A stretch of DNA of 64,000 nucleotides from Arenibacter sp. P308M17 (GCF_003426735.1 NZ_QVON01000002.1:682001-746000), one strand, 5' to 3'. Positions 9,267 through 18,230 are shown, numbered from the stretch's first letter. A program made the numbers and translations. Notes: generated from the sequence alone by a model not told the origin.

Positions 9267-10262
9267 ATGGATATTTTGGGAACCCTTTATGAGGAGGTGG
9301 TTGGATTTTTGGGAGTAAGTCAGGCATTGGAACTCTTACAGGCGGGGGATTACAGTGTTTTCGCAACTTATGACGGTGTTGTTTCTCTTATTTACCCCTT
9401 AATTCCCCTTCTATTGGTATTGGAATTCATCCTTGGTATGGTATACAAAAAGCCTAATACCAAGGTATATAAGGTAAACTTCCTCATCTATGTGTTCAAT
9501 AGGTTTATTGGCCGATTTATAGCCATAGCCATGGTGACCCTTATTATTGGATGGCTACAACCCTATGCCCTATTCCAGACAAAAATGACCTGGTACTGGT
9601 TTATTTACGGATATATTGTATGGGAATTTGCCCATTTTCTATACCACTATTGGGGGCATAAGGTGCGCCTTTTTTGGTGTCTGCATTCTACCCACCACGC
9701 CCCGGAACAAATGAACCTTTCCGTAACCCATGCCCATTTTTTTCTGGAAGCCCCATATGCCGATACCATTAGGACCACGGTATGTATCCTTTTGGGCGTT
9801 GAACCCGTTTTGCTCTTTTTAATCATGTTTATAGATGGCACCTATGGGGCGTTTATCCATGTTGGTGAAAATTTAATGAAAGATGGCAGAATGGGATTTT
9901 TGAACAAAATTATTTTAACCCCCTCCCATCATAGAGTGCACCATGCCAGAAACCCGTTGTATATGGACACCAATTTCTGTAATTTATTGAATATCTGGGA
10001 CAAGGTATTTGGCACCTATCAGGACGAAAAACATGATATCCAAATTGAATATGGCATTACCCGTAAAATGGATAGTGGCAACTTTTTTGATGTTTACCTT
10101 GGTGAATTTGTAGCTTTGTTCAAGGATGTGGCCAAGGCACCGGGACTAAAGAACAAACTCCTATATATAATAATGCCCCCCGGCTGGAGCCATACAGGGG
10201 AACACCAGACTGCCAAACTGGTAAGGGGACAATATTTAAATGAAAAATTGGCTAAGGAGTAA
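9267..10262 (+). CDS. Sterol desaturase / fatty acid hydroxylase family membrane protein
   Basis: This is a diiron integral-membrane oxygenase of 331 residues. The histidine boxes are complete: HFLYHYWGH near residue 125, HSTHH near 140 and HHRVHH near 221. Several hydrophobic helices surround them. Family members hydroxylate or desaturate lipids (fatty acids, sterols, carotenoids); the substrate here is unknown. In flavobacteria relatives may act on aminolipids or hydroxy fatty acids. The 3' end overlaps the convergent EEP gene by 11 bp, so no terminator lies between the two. Confidence 0.9.
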   Translation: MDILGTLYEEVVGFLGVSQALELLQAGDYSVFATYDGVVSLIYPLIPLLLVLEFILGMVYKKPNTKVYKVNFLIYVFNRFIGRFIAIAMVTLIIGWLQPYALFQTKMTWYWFIYGYIVWEFAHFLYHYWGHKVRLFWCLHSTHHAPEQMNLSVTHAHFFLEAPYADTIRTTVCILLGVEPVLLFLIMFIDGTYGAFIHVGENLMKDGRMGFLNKIILTPSHHRVHHARNPLYMDTNFCNLLNIWDKVFGTYQDEKHDIQIEYGITRKMDSGNFFDVYLGEFVALFKDVAKAPGLKNKLLYIIMPPGWSHTGEHQTAKLVRGQYLNEKLAKE

Positions 10263-11040
10263 ATACCAGGGTCGCTATTACGATACAGTGATCGCTGGCA
10301 TAATTTTCACACAGCACCTCATAATGCAATACCTGCCATTTTTCTGGCTGATTGTACATGATATGGTCAATACAGATATTGGGACCTGTGGCAGGAAAAG
10401 TACCTTTCCAGGCATTGGGGTGTTTGGGTTTTGAAAATTTTTCGGAAATAATGGAGATCGTGTTACTATTGGGCTCTGCATTTAGATCGCCCACCAATAA
10501 AGTGGGGAGGTCGGTATCCCCTAAATGGGCAACTATTGCCTTGGCCTGCATCACTTTATCGGTTTCATCCTTCAAGTGGTCCAAATGGGTGCCCACGAAC
10601 TGAATGGTGTTTCCCCTTTTGGTTTTGATCCGGGTAACCAAGGCGGCCCTTGGCTCTGAACTCGGCAAATGGGGCAACTCCAACCTTTCACTACCAATAA
10701 AGGTGAATTTGGAAAGCACCGCTTCCCCGTACTCCCCACCATCATAATACATGGCCCGGGCAAATAGGGAGGCCATATTTGTACGGATTCCCAATTCAGT
10801 GGGCAAATCATAGTTTTTAGCCCTTTTCGTTTTAAAATCCACCTCCTGTAAAGCCACTAAATCGGGCTTGTAATGGTTAATTACTCCGGCTATGGTATCC
10901 AGATTAAAATCGTTTTTGGTGGTGGCCCCATGCAGAATATTAAAACTCATCACCCTAAGGGTATCCGCCTGTGCAAGACTACTATAAGAAGTGCTTCCTA
11001 TAAAAATAAGAAGAAGTAATTTTATGATATGATGTTTCAT
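10252..11040 (-). CDS. Secreted endonuclease/exonuclease/phosphatase (EEP) family hydrolase
   Basis: This 262-residue protein has a signal peptide ending near SSLAQA. It also carries the EEP fold motifs: MSFNILHG (Asn), LQEVD (metal-binding Glu), GTHLDH, GDLNAEPNS (Asp/Asn) and the terminal SDH. It therefore acts as a metal-dependent phosphodiesterase or phosphatase outside the cytoplasm; relatives cleave sphingomyelin, nucleic acid or inositol phosphates. The substrate cannot be chosen from sequence. It is downstream of glmM on the same strand with a 61-bp gap and could be co-transcribed, though no functional link is apparent. Confidence 0.9.
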   Translation of the reverse strand: MKHHIIKLLLLIFIGSTSYSSLAQADTLRVMSFNILHGATTKNDFNLDTIAGVINHYKPDLVALQEVDFKTKRAKNYDLPTELGIRTNMASLFARAMYYDGGEYGEAVLSKFTFIGSERLELPHLPSSEPRAALVTRIKTKRGNTIQFVGTHLDHLKDETDKVMQAKAIVAHLGDTDLPTLLVGDLNAEPNSNTISIISEKFSKPKHPNAWKGTFPATGPNICIDHIMYNQPEKWQVLHYEVLCENYASDHCIVIATLVFTP

Positions 11041-11101
11041 TGGTCCTATTTAAAAATTAAGGCCGAAAATATAATATCCCCGACCCTTGTTCAACTCCTC
11101 T

Positions 11102-12490
11102 TTATATTCCGGCTACCATTTTAATCTCACCTATTATTCTATCGGCCAAACCATCGGCTTCGGCCTGACTCTTGGCTTCCGTGTAGATTCTGATAATTGG
11201 TTCGGTATTGGATTTGCGCAAGTGTACCCAATTTTCGGGAAAATCGATCTTCACCCCGTCTATAGTAGAAATTTCCTCATTTTTATATTTCTCCGCCATA
11301 GCTACCAGAATCCCGTCAACATCCAGACCGGGAGTAAGTTCGATCTTCTTTTTGCTCATAAAATAAGTAGGGTAACCAGCTTTAAGCGCACTTACCGTAC
11401 CTCCCCTTTCCGCCATCAACATTAAAAACAAGGCGGTTCCCACCAGGGAGTCCCTTCCGTAATGGCTTTCAGGATAAATAATGCCCCCGTTGCCCTCGCC
11501 GCCTATAATGGCCTTGTTGGCCTTCATTTTGGCAACCACGTTTACTTCGCCTACGGCTGCAGCTTCATAGGTACCCCCGTGTTTTTCGGATATATCCTTT
11601 AAAGCCCTGGATGAGGATAGGTTGGAAACGGTATTTCCCTTGGTTTTTCCCAACACATAATCTGCACAGGCCACCAAAGTATACTCCTCCCCAAACATTT
11701 CTCCCTCATCGGTAATAAAGGCCAAACGATCCACATCTGGATCTACAACGATTCCAAAATCGGCCTTTTCCCCTACTACCAATTCACATATATCCCCTAA
11801 ATGTTCTTTAAGAGGTTCGGGGTTATGGGGAAAATGCCCGGTAGGATCACAATACAGCTCTACCACTTCCACTCCCAATTCCTTTAAAAGTTTAGGTATA
11901 GCAATTCCACCCGTAGAGTTTACGCCGTCTACCACTACCTTAAACTTGGCCGCCCTTATAACATCTGCGTCCACTAAGGAAAGGTTTAATACCTCATCTA
12001 TATGGATATCGATATAGGAATCGTTCCTATTGACGGTCCCCAGTTCATCTACCTCCGAGAAATTAAAGGCTTCCTGTTCTGCAATTTCCAATATTTTTGC
12101 CCCTTGGGCAGCATCCAAAAATTCGCCTTTTTCATTTAAAAGTTTTAAGGCGTTCCATTGCTTTGGATTATGGCTGGCGGTGAGGATAATACCCCCATCT
12201 GCCTTTTCCAAAGGAACCGCTATTTCTACGGTCGGTGTTGTGGACAGGTCCAGGTCCACTACATCTATTCCCAAGCCTACAAGGGTAGCTACTACCAAGT
12301 TCTGGATCATTTCCCCGGAAAGTCGGGCGTCTCGCCCAATGACCACCCTTAGTTTTTCCTTTTTGGAGTATTCTTTCAGCCAAACGCCGTAAGCAGCCGC
12401 AAATTTAACCGCATCAATAGGCGTTAAATTATCTCCTGGCCTACCCCCAATGGTACCCCGTATTCCTGAAATGGATTTTATTAAAGTCAT
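11102..12490 (-). CDS. glmM: Phosphoglucosamine mutase
   Basis: This 462-residue alpha-D-phosphohexomutase interconverts glucosamine-6-phosphate and glucosamine-1-phosphate for UDP-GlcNAc, and so for peptidoglycan and LPS. Visible are the phosphoserine loop TASHNP near residue 103, the Mg-binding loop DPDVDR near 250, the sugar-specificity loop GEGNGG, and the phosphate-binding RKSNTEPIIRIYTEA at the C-terminus. The four-domain length is normal. Bacteroidota GlmM and phosphomannomutase are close relatives, so a role in mannose metabolism cannot be fully excluded. The gene is divergent from acpH. Confidence 0.88.
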   Translation of the reverse strand: MTLIKSISGIRGTIGGRPGDNLTPIDAVKFAAAYGVWLKEYSKKEKLRVVIGRDARLSGEMIQNLVVATLVGLGIDVVDLDLSTTPTVEIAVPLEKADGGIILTASHNPKQWNALKLLNEKGEFLDAAQGAKILEIAEQEAFNFSEVDELGTVNRNDSYIDIHIDEVLNLSLVDADVIRAAKFKVVVDGVNSTGGIAIPKLLKELGVEVVELYCDPTGHFPHNPEPLKEHLGDICELVVGEKADFGIVVDPDVDRLAFITDEGEMFGEEYTLVACADYVLGKTKGNTVSNLSSSRALKDISEKHGGTYEAAAVGEVNVVAKMKANKAIIGGEGNGGIIYPESHYGRDSLVGTALFLMLMAERGGTVSALKAGYPTYFMSKKKIELTPGLDVDGILVAMAEKYKNEEISTIDGVKIDFPENWVHLRKSNTEPIIRIYTEAKSQAEADGLADRIIGEIKMVAGI

Positions 12491-12586
12491 ATTTTATATA
12501 TAAATTTTTACAAATATAAAAGGTTAGGTTTAAATCCTATGCCGCTAAGTTGTAAATTCGACCCTAATAAACTTCAGCAAGGGTAA

Positions 12587-13180
12587 ATGAATTTTTTAGC
12601 GCACCTATATCTTTCTTTTGAAGACGAAGGGATAACTATCGGAAACTTTATAGCGGACAGTATACGGGGCAATAAGTACAAGCACCTTCCCGAAAAAGTT
12701 CAAAAGGGAATTGTACTGCACCGTGCCATTGATACATATACGGACAAACACCCCATAGTGAGGCAAAGTACAAAGCGTCTGCATGAAAATTATAGTCATT
12801 ATAGTGGTGTAATCGTAGATATTTACTATGATCACTTTCTTGCCAAGAATTGGTCGGATTACGCCGATACCCCACTGCCCCACTTTGTAAACAATTTTTA
12901 CGATCTCTTGGAAAACCATTACGATATACTCCCCATAGGGGTAAAACGCATGATGCCCTATATGATTGCCGATAATTGGATATTGAATTATGCCAAAATG
13001 GATGGAATATCCAGGGTACTGAACGGGATGAACAGACGGACACAAAATAAGTCCAAAATGAATTTTGCCATTTTGGACCTAGAGGAACATTATATCGATT
13101 TTGAAAAGGAATTCACTAATTTTTTCGAAGAACTGATCGCTTTTTCCAAGCAGAAATATATCTCCTTGATAAGTACATGA
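12587..13180 (+). CDS. acpH: Acyl carrier protein phosphodiesterase
   Basis: This protein of the DUF479/AcpH family (HD-like metal hydrolase) removes 4'-phosphopantetheine from holo-ACP in the cytoplasm. The characteristic start MNFLAHLYLS, GNFIADSIRG, HRAIDTYTDKHP, and DIYYDHFLAKNW with its conserved His/Asp are all present. The length of 197 residues is normal. The gene begins about 100 bp from the divergent glmM gene. Some flavobacterial homologues are annotated only by domain, but the motif set is unambiguous. Confidence 0.9.
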   Translation: MNFLAHLYLSFEDEGITIGNFIADSIRGNKYKHLPEKVQKGIVLHRAIDTYTDKHPIVRQSTKRLHENYSHYSGVIVDIYYDHFLAKNWSDYADTPLPHFVNNFYDLLENHYDILPIGVKRMMPYMIADNWILNYAKMDGISRVLNGMNRRTQNKSKMNFAILDLEEHYIDFEKEFTNFFEELIAFSKQKYISLIST

Positions 13181-13296
13181 CAAAACTGGGTTATTTGGAA
13201 AATCGGTTTTACCCCCTCGCGATAGCTTTCGGGACTAAAGGGAGCATCCATAATTTTTAATCCTATGGTTTGTTAATTTTTTCTTTTAATCGGAAT

Positions 13297-15015
13297 ATGA
13301 CTATCTTTTTGAAAAAAATATTGCCCATGATCCGTTTTACCGGTTTACTTCTTGGAACAATCCTGTTTATCGGTTGCAGGAACGAACCCGCTCCCATTCC
13401 CACGGGACTAGTAACGGACAACGCCATGGTAGTGTCTGCAAGGGCCGAGGCCTCAAAGATTGGATCGGACATCCTTCAAAAGGGAGGTAATGCCTTCGAT
13501 GCAATGATTGCGACGGAACTGGCCCTTGCCGTAGCCTACCCCTATGCCGGAAATATTGGAGGCGGGGGCTTTATGGTATATAGGAAAGCCAATGGGGATA
13601 TAGGGGCTTTGGACTACCGTGAAAAAGCGCCTTTGGCAGCGCATGCGGATATGTACCTGGATACCTTGGGAAATGTAATTCCAGATAAGAGTACTTTGGG
13701 GGCAACCTCTGTAGGCGTTCCCGGCACTGTAGCCGGTGTAATTGCCGTCCACGAAAAATTTGGATCCCTTCCCTTAAAGGAAATCATGGCTCCAGTTATC
13801 GATCTGGCCAAAAAAGGAGTTGTCGTAACCAAAAAACAGGCCCTAAGACTGGAGCACTATCGTGATATTTTTATGGAGGTGAATAGTGACAGTACCTTTT
13901 TTGCCACTGTTTACAAGTTGGGCGATTCCATAAAATACCCCGCTTTGGCGAAAACCCTCCAAAAAATTTCCGAAAAGGGCAAAGACGGATTTTACAAAGG
14001 GGAGGTTGCAGAAAAATTGGCCAATTTTATCCAGTCCAAAGGCGGTTATATAACAATGGAAGATCTTGGAAAATATGAGGCAAAATGGAGGTCTCCCTTT
14101 ACCTTCGATTATAAGGATCTAAAAATTATATCCATGGGCCCTCCCAGCAGTGGCGGGTTTACGATAAATCAAATTTTTAAGATGATGGAACCTTACGACC
14201 TTTCCAGTTATGGGCACAATTCGGTCAAATCCATTCAATTGTTTACGGAGGCCGCCAGAAGGGCCTATGCCGATAGAAACTACTTTCTGGGAGATCCGGA
14301 TTTTGTGGAAATCCCTATAAAGAAGCTTTTGTCGGAACAATACCTACAAGAAAGAATGCAAAATTTTTCTTTTGATAAAGCTTCCAAATCCTCTGACGTG
14401 TCCCATGGGGACATACAAATAGTGGAAAGCTATGAAACCACCCATTACTCCATTGTAGATTCTTTTGGAAATGCCATTGCTGCCACAACTACCATTAACG
14501 GAGGTTATGGCTCCAAGCTATACTCGGATGAACTCGGGTTTTTTCTAAATAATGAAATGGACGATTTTAGTGCCAAGCCAGGGGTGCCCAATATGTTCGG
14601 CCTGGTGGGTGCCGAGGCCAATAAAATTGCCGCTGAAAAACGGATGCTAAGCAGTATGACACCGACCATTGTGGAAAAAAATGGAACATTATGGATGGTG
14701 GTGGGGACTCCTGGAGGATCTACCATAATAACGGCCGTGGCCCAGACCATTCTAAATTGTTACGAATATAATATGAGTATGCAGGACGCGGTAAACGCTC
14801 CCCGCTTTCACCATCAATGGCTGCCAGATGCCATTATTTTTGAACCTGAAGGATTTGAGAAGCACTTACTCACCACTTTAAAAAGCAAGGGATACATCAT
14901 TAATGAAGAAAACACCCCTGTCATAGGCCAGGTAGATGCAATTAAGATATTGCCCAACGGAAAACTGGAAGGCGGTGCCGACAGACGTGGAGATGATACA
15001 GCTGTTGGATATTAA
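13297..15015 (+). CDS. ggt: Gamma-glutamyltransferase
   Basis: It hydrolyses or transfers the gamma-glutamyl group of glutathione and related peptides in the periplasm or at the outer membrane. The precursor self-cleaves before Thr381 in TTHYS, and the small subunit then carries NGGYGSKLYS and GTPGGSTIITAV for substrate binding. The N-terminus has a lipoprotein-like signal (LLLGTILFIGC). ATG at 13297 is chosen. A second ATG at 13327 is equally credible and gives the shorter leader MIRFTGLLLGTILFIGC, while an upstream TTG is unlikely. The next gene begins 3 bp after the stop, so the two form an operon. Confidence 0.92.
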   Translation: MTIFLKKILPMIRFTGLLLGTILFIGCRNEPAPIPTGLVTDNAMVVSARAEASKIGSDILQKGGNAFDAMIATELALAVAYPYAGNIGGGGFMVYRKANGDIGALDYREKAPLAAHADMYLDTLGNVIPDKSTLGATSVGVPGTVAGVIAVHEKFGSLPLKEIMAPVIDLAKKGVVVTKKQALRLEHYRDIFMEVNSDSTFFATVYKLGDSIKYPALAKTLQKISEKGKDGFYKGEVAEKLANFIQSKGGYITMEDLGKYEAKWRSPFTFDYKDLKIISMGPPSSGGFTINQIFKMMEPYDLSSYGHNSVKSIQLFTEAARRAYADRNYFLGDPDFVEIPIKKLLSEQYLQERMQNFSFDKASKSSDVSHGDIQIVESYETTHYSIVDSFGNAIAATTTINGGYGSKLYSDELGFFLNNEMDDFSAKPGVPNMFGLVGAEANKIAAEKRMLSSMTPTIVEKNGTLWMVVGTPGGSTIITAVAQTILNCYEYNMSMQDAVNAPRFHHQWLPDAIIFEPEGFEKHLLTTLKSKGYIINEENTPVIGQVDAIKILPNGKLEGGADRRGDDTAVGY

Positions 15016-15018
15016 CAA

Positions 15019-15738
15019 ATGAGAAAATTAAAAATGCTCAAAAAAATAGGTAAAATAGTGTTTGGGGCATTGCTGTTGCTGCTGGTCTTGGCCGGTATCC
15101 TATATGCTATGTACAACGAGCCGCTACCCAAGGGAACCAGGGGCAAAAATGCAGATGAGCTGGCCATGAAAATGTTAACGGCCCTCAATTATGAAGCCTA
15201 CAAGGGCACGCGTTTCCTGGAATGGTCCTTTGCCAATGAAAAACACCATTATCGTTGGGATAAGGATATTGATACGGTATTTATTGCTTGGAGCGACTAT
15301 CAAGTACATCTGGATCTAAACGAACCCACAAGAAGTTCGGTCACCAAAGACAAGGAAGCGGTGTTGGGTACCGCAAGGGAAAAACTTATTAAGAAGGCCA
15401 GGTCCTTTTTCAACAATGACTCTTTTTGGCTGGTTGCCCCTTTCAAAGTTTTTGATCCCGGTACCGAAAGAAGCATTGTATCCTTAAAGGATGGGAACGA
15501 AGGGTTATTGGTCACCTACACCAGTGGTGGGGACACTCCCGGTGATTCCTATCTATGGATATTACAACCGAACGGCTTCCCCATCACTTTCAAAATGTGG
15601 GTAAGTATTATCCCCATAGGTGGAATTGAAGTGGGTTGGGATGCCTGGCAGGTCACGGCAAGTGGTGCATTTTTGCCCGGCCAGCACAGCATTGGCCCAA
15701 TTACTTTGGATATTGGGGATGTAAGGGGCTATAATTAG
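15019..15738 (+). CDS. Membrane-anchored protein of unknown function, partner of ggt
   Basis: I do not recognise the family. The 239-residue protein starts with a basic stretch and one strong hydrophobic helix (IVFGALLLLLVLAGILYAMY), then a soluble, aromatic-rich region. Repeated Trp and Tyr residues (FLEWSF, YRWDKD, FIAWSDYQVHLD, SYLWILQPNGFPITFKMW) suggest a beta-sandwich binding domain facing the periplasm. It lies 3 bp after ggt, so translation is probably coupled. A role alongside glutathione or gamma-glutamyl peptide turnover is inference from position only. Confidence 0.75.
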   Translation: MRKLKMLKKIGKIVFGALLLLLVLAGILYAMYNEPLPKGTRGKNADELAMKMLTALNYEAYKGTRFLEWSFANEKHHYRWDKDIDTVFIAWSDYQVHLDLNEPTRSSVTKDKEAVLGTAREKLIKKARSFFNNDSFWLVAPFKVFDPGTERSIVSLKDGNEGLLVTYTSGGDTPGDSYLWILQPNGFPITFKMWVSIIPIGGIEVGWDAWQVTASGAFLPGQHSIGPITLDIGDVRGYN

Positions 15739-16060
15739 TGGGCAGTAAACAATGGGCAGTTTCTTCAGTTGAAAGTTATAAAGTTGAAAGTTCAGAAGGA
15801 GAAGTGAGAATCTAGAGCCTAGAGCGCACAGACTGAACGGTCAACCCCGCAAGCTCTGTAAAAAACTATTCCCCTCTTGGAAGAGCCTGTCCCGCTTTTT
15901 AGCGGGAGGTTAGGGGTGGGTTTTTGGTGGGCGGTGGCCCATTCAATGTACAATTAGCAATGGCCAATTATCAGTGAACTGTAGTCAGTGAACAGTAATC
16001 AGTGGACAGTTGAGTAATGGGTAGTCAATAATGAAAATTAATAATAGCGGCGCAGCCAAA
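15739..16060. repeat. Degenerate word repeats, array A
   Basis: This is non-coding spacer after the ggt operon. It is built of recurring short words: CAGTGAACAGTAATCAGTGG (period about 7 bp), GGGCAGT, and GTTGAAAGTTATAAAGTTG (about 9 bp), plus one GAATCTAGAGCCTAGAG. A further patch occurs at 16310-16375. The words recur in other spacers near 20.3, 24.4, 38.8 and 41.2 kb. Confidence 0.75.
15885..15924. repeat. 40-bp direct repeat, copy 1
   Basis: A small hairpin CCCGC-tttttA-GCGGG is followed by the tail AGGTTAGGGGTGGGTTTT. The same 40 bp occur at 16265-16304 with one substitution, on the other side of the three-hairpin element at 16080. Confidence 0.85.
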
Positions 16061-16079
16061 AGTCCTTAACCGCAGAATA

Positions 16080-16227
16080 GTGCGCGAAAGCTCCGAAATC
16101 AGGAGTCCCCACAAGGGACGACGCGGAGTTTCGCACATGGTTTTTCGACCCCGTTGTCGAAAAAATTCCTCGGTGAAGGCGCCTTTTCTTTTGTTTCGTT
16201 TTCTTTGGGCGAGCAAAGAAAATGAAA
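16080..16227. other. Structured extragenic element with three hairpins
   Basis: The first hairpin has an outer stem pairing GTGCG..GAAA..CTCCG (16080-16095) with CGGAGTTTCGCAC (16124-16136), and an inner stem GTCCC-cacaa-GGGAC. The second is TTTTTCGAC-cccgtt-GTCGAAAAA (16141-16164). The third is TTTCGTTTTCTTTG-ggcgag-CAAAGAAAATGAAA (16194-16227). A 74-codon minus-strand reading frame across it is judged spurious: it is rich in Arg and Lys simply because it reads through the hairpins. From memory, similar CAAAGAAAA hairpins occur as repeats in other Bacteroidota. It may be a MITE-like element or an expressed small RNA. Confidence 0.55.
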
Positions 16228-16264
16228 ATGTAAACATCAATACGGGCACACCTTCGGCAAGCAG

Positions 16265-16304
16265 GCCTGTCCCGCTTTTTAGCGAGAGGTTAGGGGTGGG
16301 TTTT
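16265..16304. repeat. 40-bp direct repeat, copy 2
   Basis: This is the second copy of the 15885-15924 repeat, in the same orientation, with a single difference in the hairpin arm (GCGAG in place of GCGGG). Confidence 0.85.
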
Positions 16305-16437
16305 AAAGTAAACAGTCTTCACTGAACAGTTTTGAGTGTCTGAATCAATTAAAAGTGAACAATTAGCAATAAACTTCGTCGCCTAAGCTCCCAATGAAGG
16401 ATCCTTTTCTTGTTAAAGAACCTTTCCCCAAACAAAC

Positions 16438-16480
16438 AAAAGTCACCAATAGACTTTTGTAAAGCTTATTGATGACTTTT
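16438..16480 (-). terminator. Terminator of the minus-strand catabolic operon
   Basis: The 14-bp arms AAAAGTCACCAATA (16438-16451) and TATTGATGACTTTT (16467-16480) have one mismatch. Read on the minus strand they are followed by TTTTGTTTGTTT. It lies just beyond the stop of the last gene of the operon. A competing hairpin CAAAAGTC-accaata-GACTTTTG (16437-16459) shares one arm. Confidence 0.75.
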
Positions 16481-16503
16481 AACATTTAAGGCTATGGGTT
16501 CCA

Positions 16504-17397
16504 CTATTTAAAATCTGGCCAATACTCCTTTACTTTCTTTCTCAAGAAGGCTACACTACGTTCCAATTGGTCCATACCGTCCACACCGTCCTCAATACTG
16601 ATCCAACCATCAAAACCGACCCTTTTCAGTTCCTTAAAAATGGCGTCATAATCATTCAGCCCCTTGCCTATCTCACCATGGCTAAGTCTTTTGGCATAGC
16701 CCATGGCACCGCCCTCCTCCTTACGAAGGTCCTCAATAGTTCCTTCCTTCAGGTAGCGGTCGCTGGCATGCATGGTCACTACCCTATCGGACACCCGGTA
16801 TAGGAGTTCCAAGGGATCCTCCCCGGCCAAAAAGGTATTGCTGGGATCGTAATTGACCCCAAAATTGGGGTGGTGGATACGATCTACCAACTTGCAAAAA
16901 ATGTCCATCTGTTGGGCAAATTCGGGATACTCCCAAAAATCGTCCTTATAGTGGTTTTCCAATATTAAGGTAACGCCCAACTTTTCCGCAACAGGAAGAC
17001 ATGCCTTTATGCAATCCGCAGCAAAACCGACCCCTTCTTCAATAGTCAATTCAGGACGGCGTTGTCCTGACAATACCCTACAATAGGAACCGCCCAGGGC
17101 ATGGGTCATTTCTATCCACCCTATTTGTTTTTTAATTTCATTGTTCCGAAAATCGGCATCAGGATGCGTAAAATCCGGGGAACAGCAAAGCATGGGTATT
17201 GTTTTTCCATGACGCTCCACTTGTTCCCTAAAAATGGCCCAGTTGGATCTGTCTGCCATCTCCAAAAATCCGGCGTACCATTCCAATCCGTCTACTTCCA
17301 ATTCAACGGCCAGGTTTATCCATTCGGAAACCTTCATAGTTCCATCCTTACAAAGTTCCTGCATAAATGCTTTGGGAAATACGGCTAATTGTGGCAA
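16504..17397 (-). CDS. Sugar phosphate isomerase/epimerase family protein (TIM barrel)
   Basis: This is a 297-residue xylose-isomerase-like TIM barrel (AP endonuclease 2 superfamily). Metal-binding residues typical of the fold are visible: Glu in LILENHYKDD, Asp in VNYDPSN, His in VTMHASDR, His in LSHGEIGKG and Glu in ISIEDGVDG. Such enzymes interconvert ketose/aldose or epimerise keto-sugars; the substrate is unknown. It is the last gene of a four-gene minus operon (HUMPS, Zn dehydrogenase, SDR, this gene), with 26 bp to the SDR gene. The context suggests a step in breakdown of an oxidised or rare sugar. Confidence 0.85.
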   Translation of the reverse strand: MPQLAVFPKAFMQELCKDGTMKVSEWINLAVELEVDGLEWYAGFLEMADRSNWAIFREQVERHGKTIPMLCCSPDFTHPDADFRNNEIKKQIGWIEMTHALGGSYCRVLSGQRRPELTIEEGVGFAADCIKACLPVAEKLGVTLILENHYKDDFWEYPEFAQQMDIFCKLVDRIHHPNFGVNYDPSNTFLAGEDPLELLYRVSDRVVTMHASDRYLKEGTIEDLRKEEGGAMGYAKRLSHGEIGKGLNDYDAIFKELKRVGFDGWISIEDGVDGMDQLERSVAFLRKKVKEYWPDFK

Positions 17398-17423
17398 ATC
17401 TTAATTCTTTTAGTATTGATCAA

Positions 17424-18230
17424 TTATTTCTTTTTATGTGAACCTTCCCAATTCTTTGGGAGATTTCGCCCTATTATAGGGAACTGTTCCAAATCCATCA
17501 CTTGAGAACTTACAGGCCCGCATTCATCGGAAAGCCAATAAAGACAAGCTGAGGCTATTTCTTCGGGGGTAAAAATACGTTGTGCCGGAGCAAAAATATC
17601 GGGAATGTCCTTATACCAGTCCGCTCTCATTCCTTGTTCTTTCTTGTTCAAGATTTCCTTTTCCGTGAGTACCCAACCCGGGTTGATCTGATTTACCCGT
17701 ACTCCGTTTTCCCTAAATAGACTATCGCCCAGATTTCTTGTCAAGGTCATCAAAGCCCCTTTGGACATGCTATATGCCAATAGATCCGGTTCTCCGCCCC
17801 ACGCATTGATGGAGCCTATATTAAGCACACAACCGCGAACCTTGGATAAATGAGGTAATGCCGCTTGGATGATCATCAGGGGCGCAATGGAATTAACGGC
17901 CAGCATTCTCCTAATAAACGGTTCTTGGGTCGTCCTAATATTGGAAGAAGCAATATAGGCCGCGTTGTTCACGATGGCATTCAACTGCCCAAATTTGGCT
18001 ATGGCCTTATTTACCAATAATCCAGGGGTGCTTTCCCCTGTTATATCCATGGTAATATGGGCCGCGTTATCCTCCCCCAGTTCCCCCACCAGGGCCAAAC
18101 CTAGGTCTTCCTCCAATCCGTTGACCACTACCTTGGCACCTTCCGCTACCGAACGCTTGGCTATGGCCTTGCCTATACCGGTATACCCACCGGTTATTAT
18201 TACTACCTTGTCTTTTAAGCGCATAGGCAT
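17424..18230 (-). CDS. SDR family NAD(P)-dependent oxidoreductase
   Basis: This classical short-chain dehydrogenase has 268 residues. It shows the nucleotide-binding TGGYTGIGKA near residue 14, NNAAY near 90, the catalytic Ser in NIGSINAWG, and the YSMSK pair (Tyr, Lys) near residue 157. It probably oxidises or reduces a sugar or sugar-acid hydroxyl in the cytoplasm. Its start overlaps the stop of the upstream dehydrogenase by one base (TAATG), so the two are translationally coupled. A role as 2-keto-3-deoxy-aldonate dehydrogenase for the divergent fuconate-type operon is possible but unproven. Confidence 0.9.
   Translation of the reverse strand: MPMRLKDKVVIITGGYTGIGKAIAKRSVAEGAKVVVNGLEEDLGLALVGELGEDNAAHITMDITGESTPGLLVNKAIAKFGQLNAIVNNAAYIASSNIRTTQEPFIRRMLAVNSIAPLMIIQAALPHLSKVRGCVLNIGSINAWGGEPDLLAYSMSKGALMTLTRNLGDSLFRENGVRVNQINPGWVLTEKEILNKKEQGMRADWYKDIPDIFAPAQRIFTPEEIASACLYWLSDECGPVSSQVMDLEQFPIIGRNLPKNWEGSHKKK

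Noticed and set aside
12605..13045. 146-codon and 131-codon frames opposite acpH
   Set aside because: Both lie wholly antisense to a well-supported AcpH gene.
16025..16249. 74-codon minus-strand frame in the structured element at 16.1 kb
   Set aside because: The frame simply reads the hairpins; similar hypothetical proteins are often annotated in error from such repeats.
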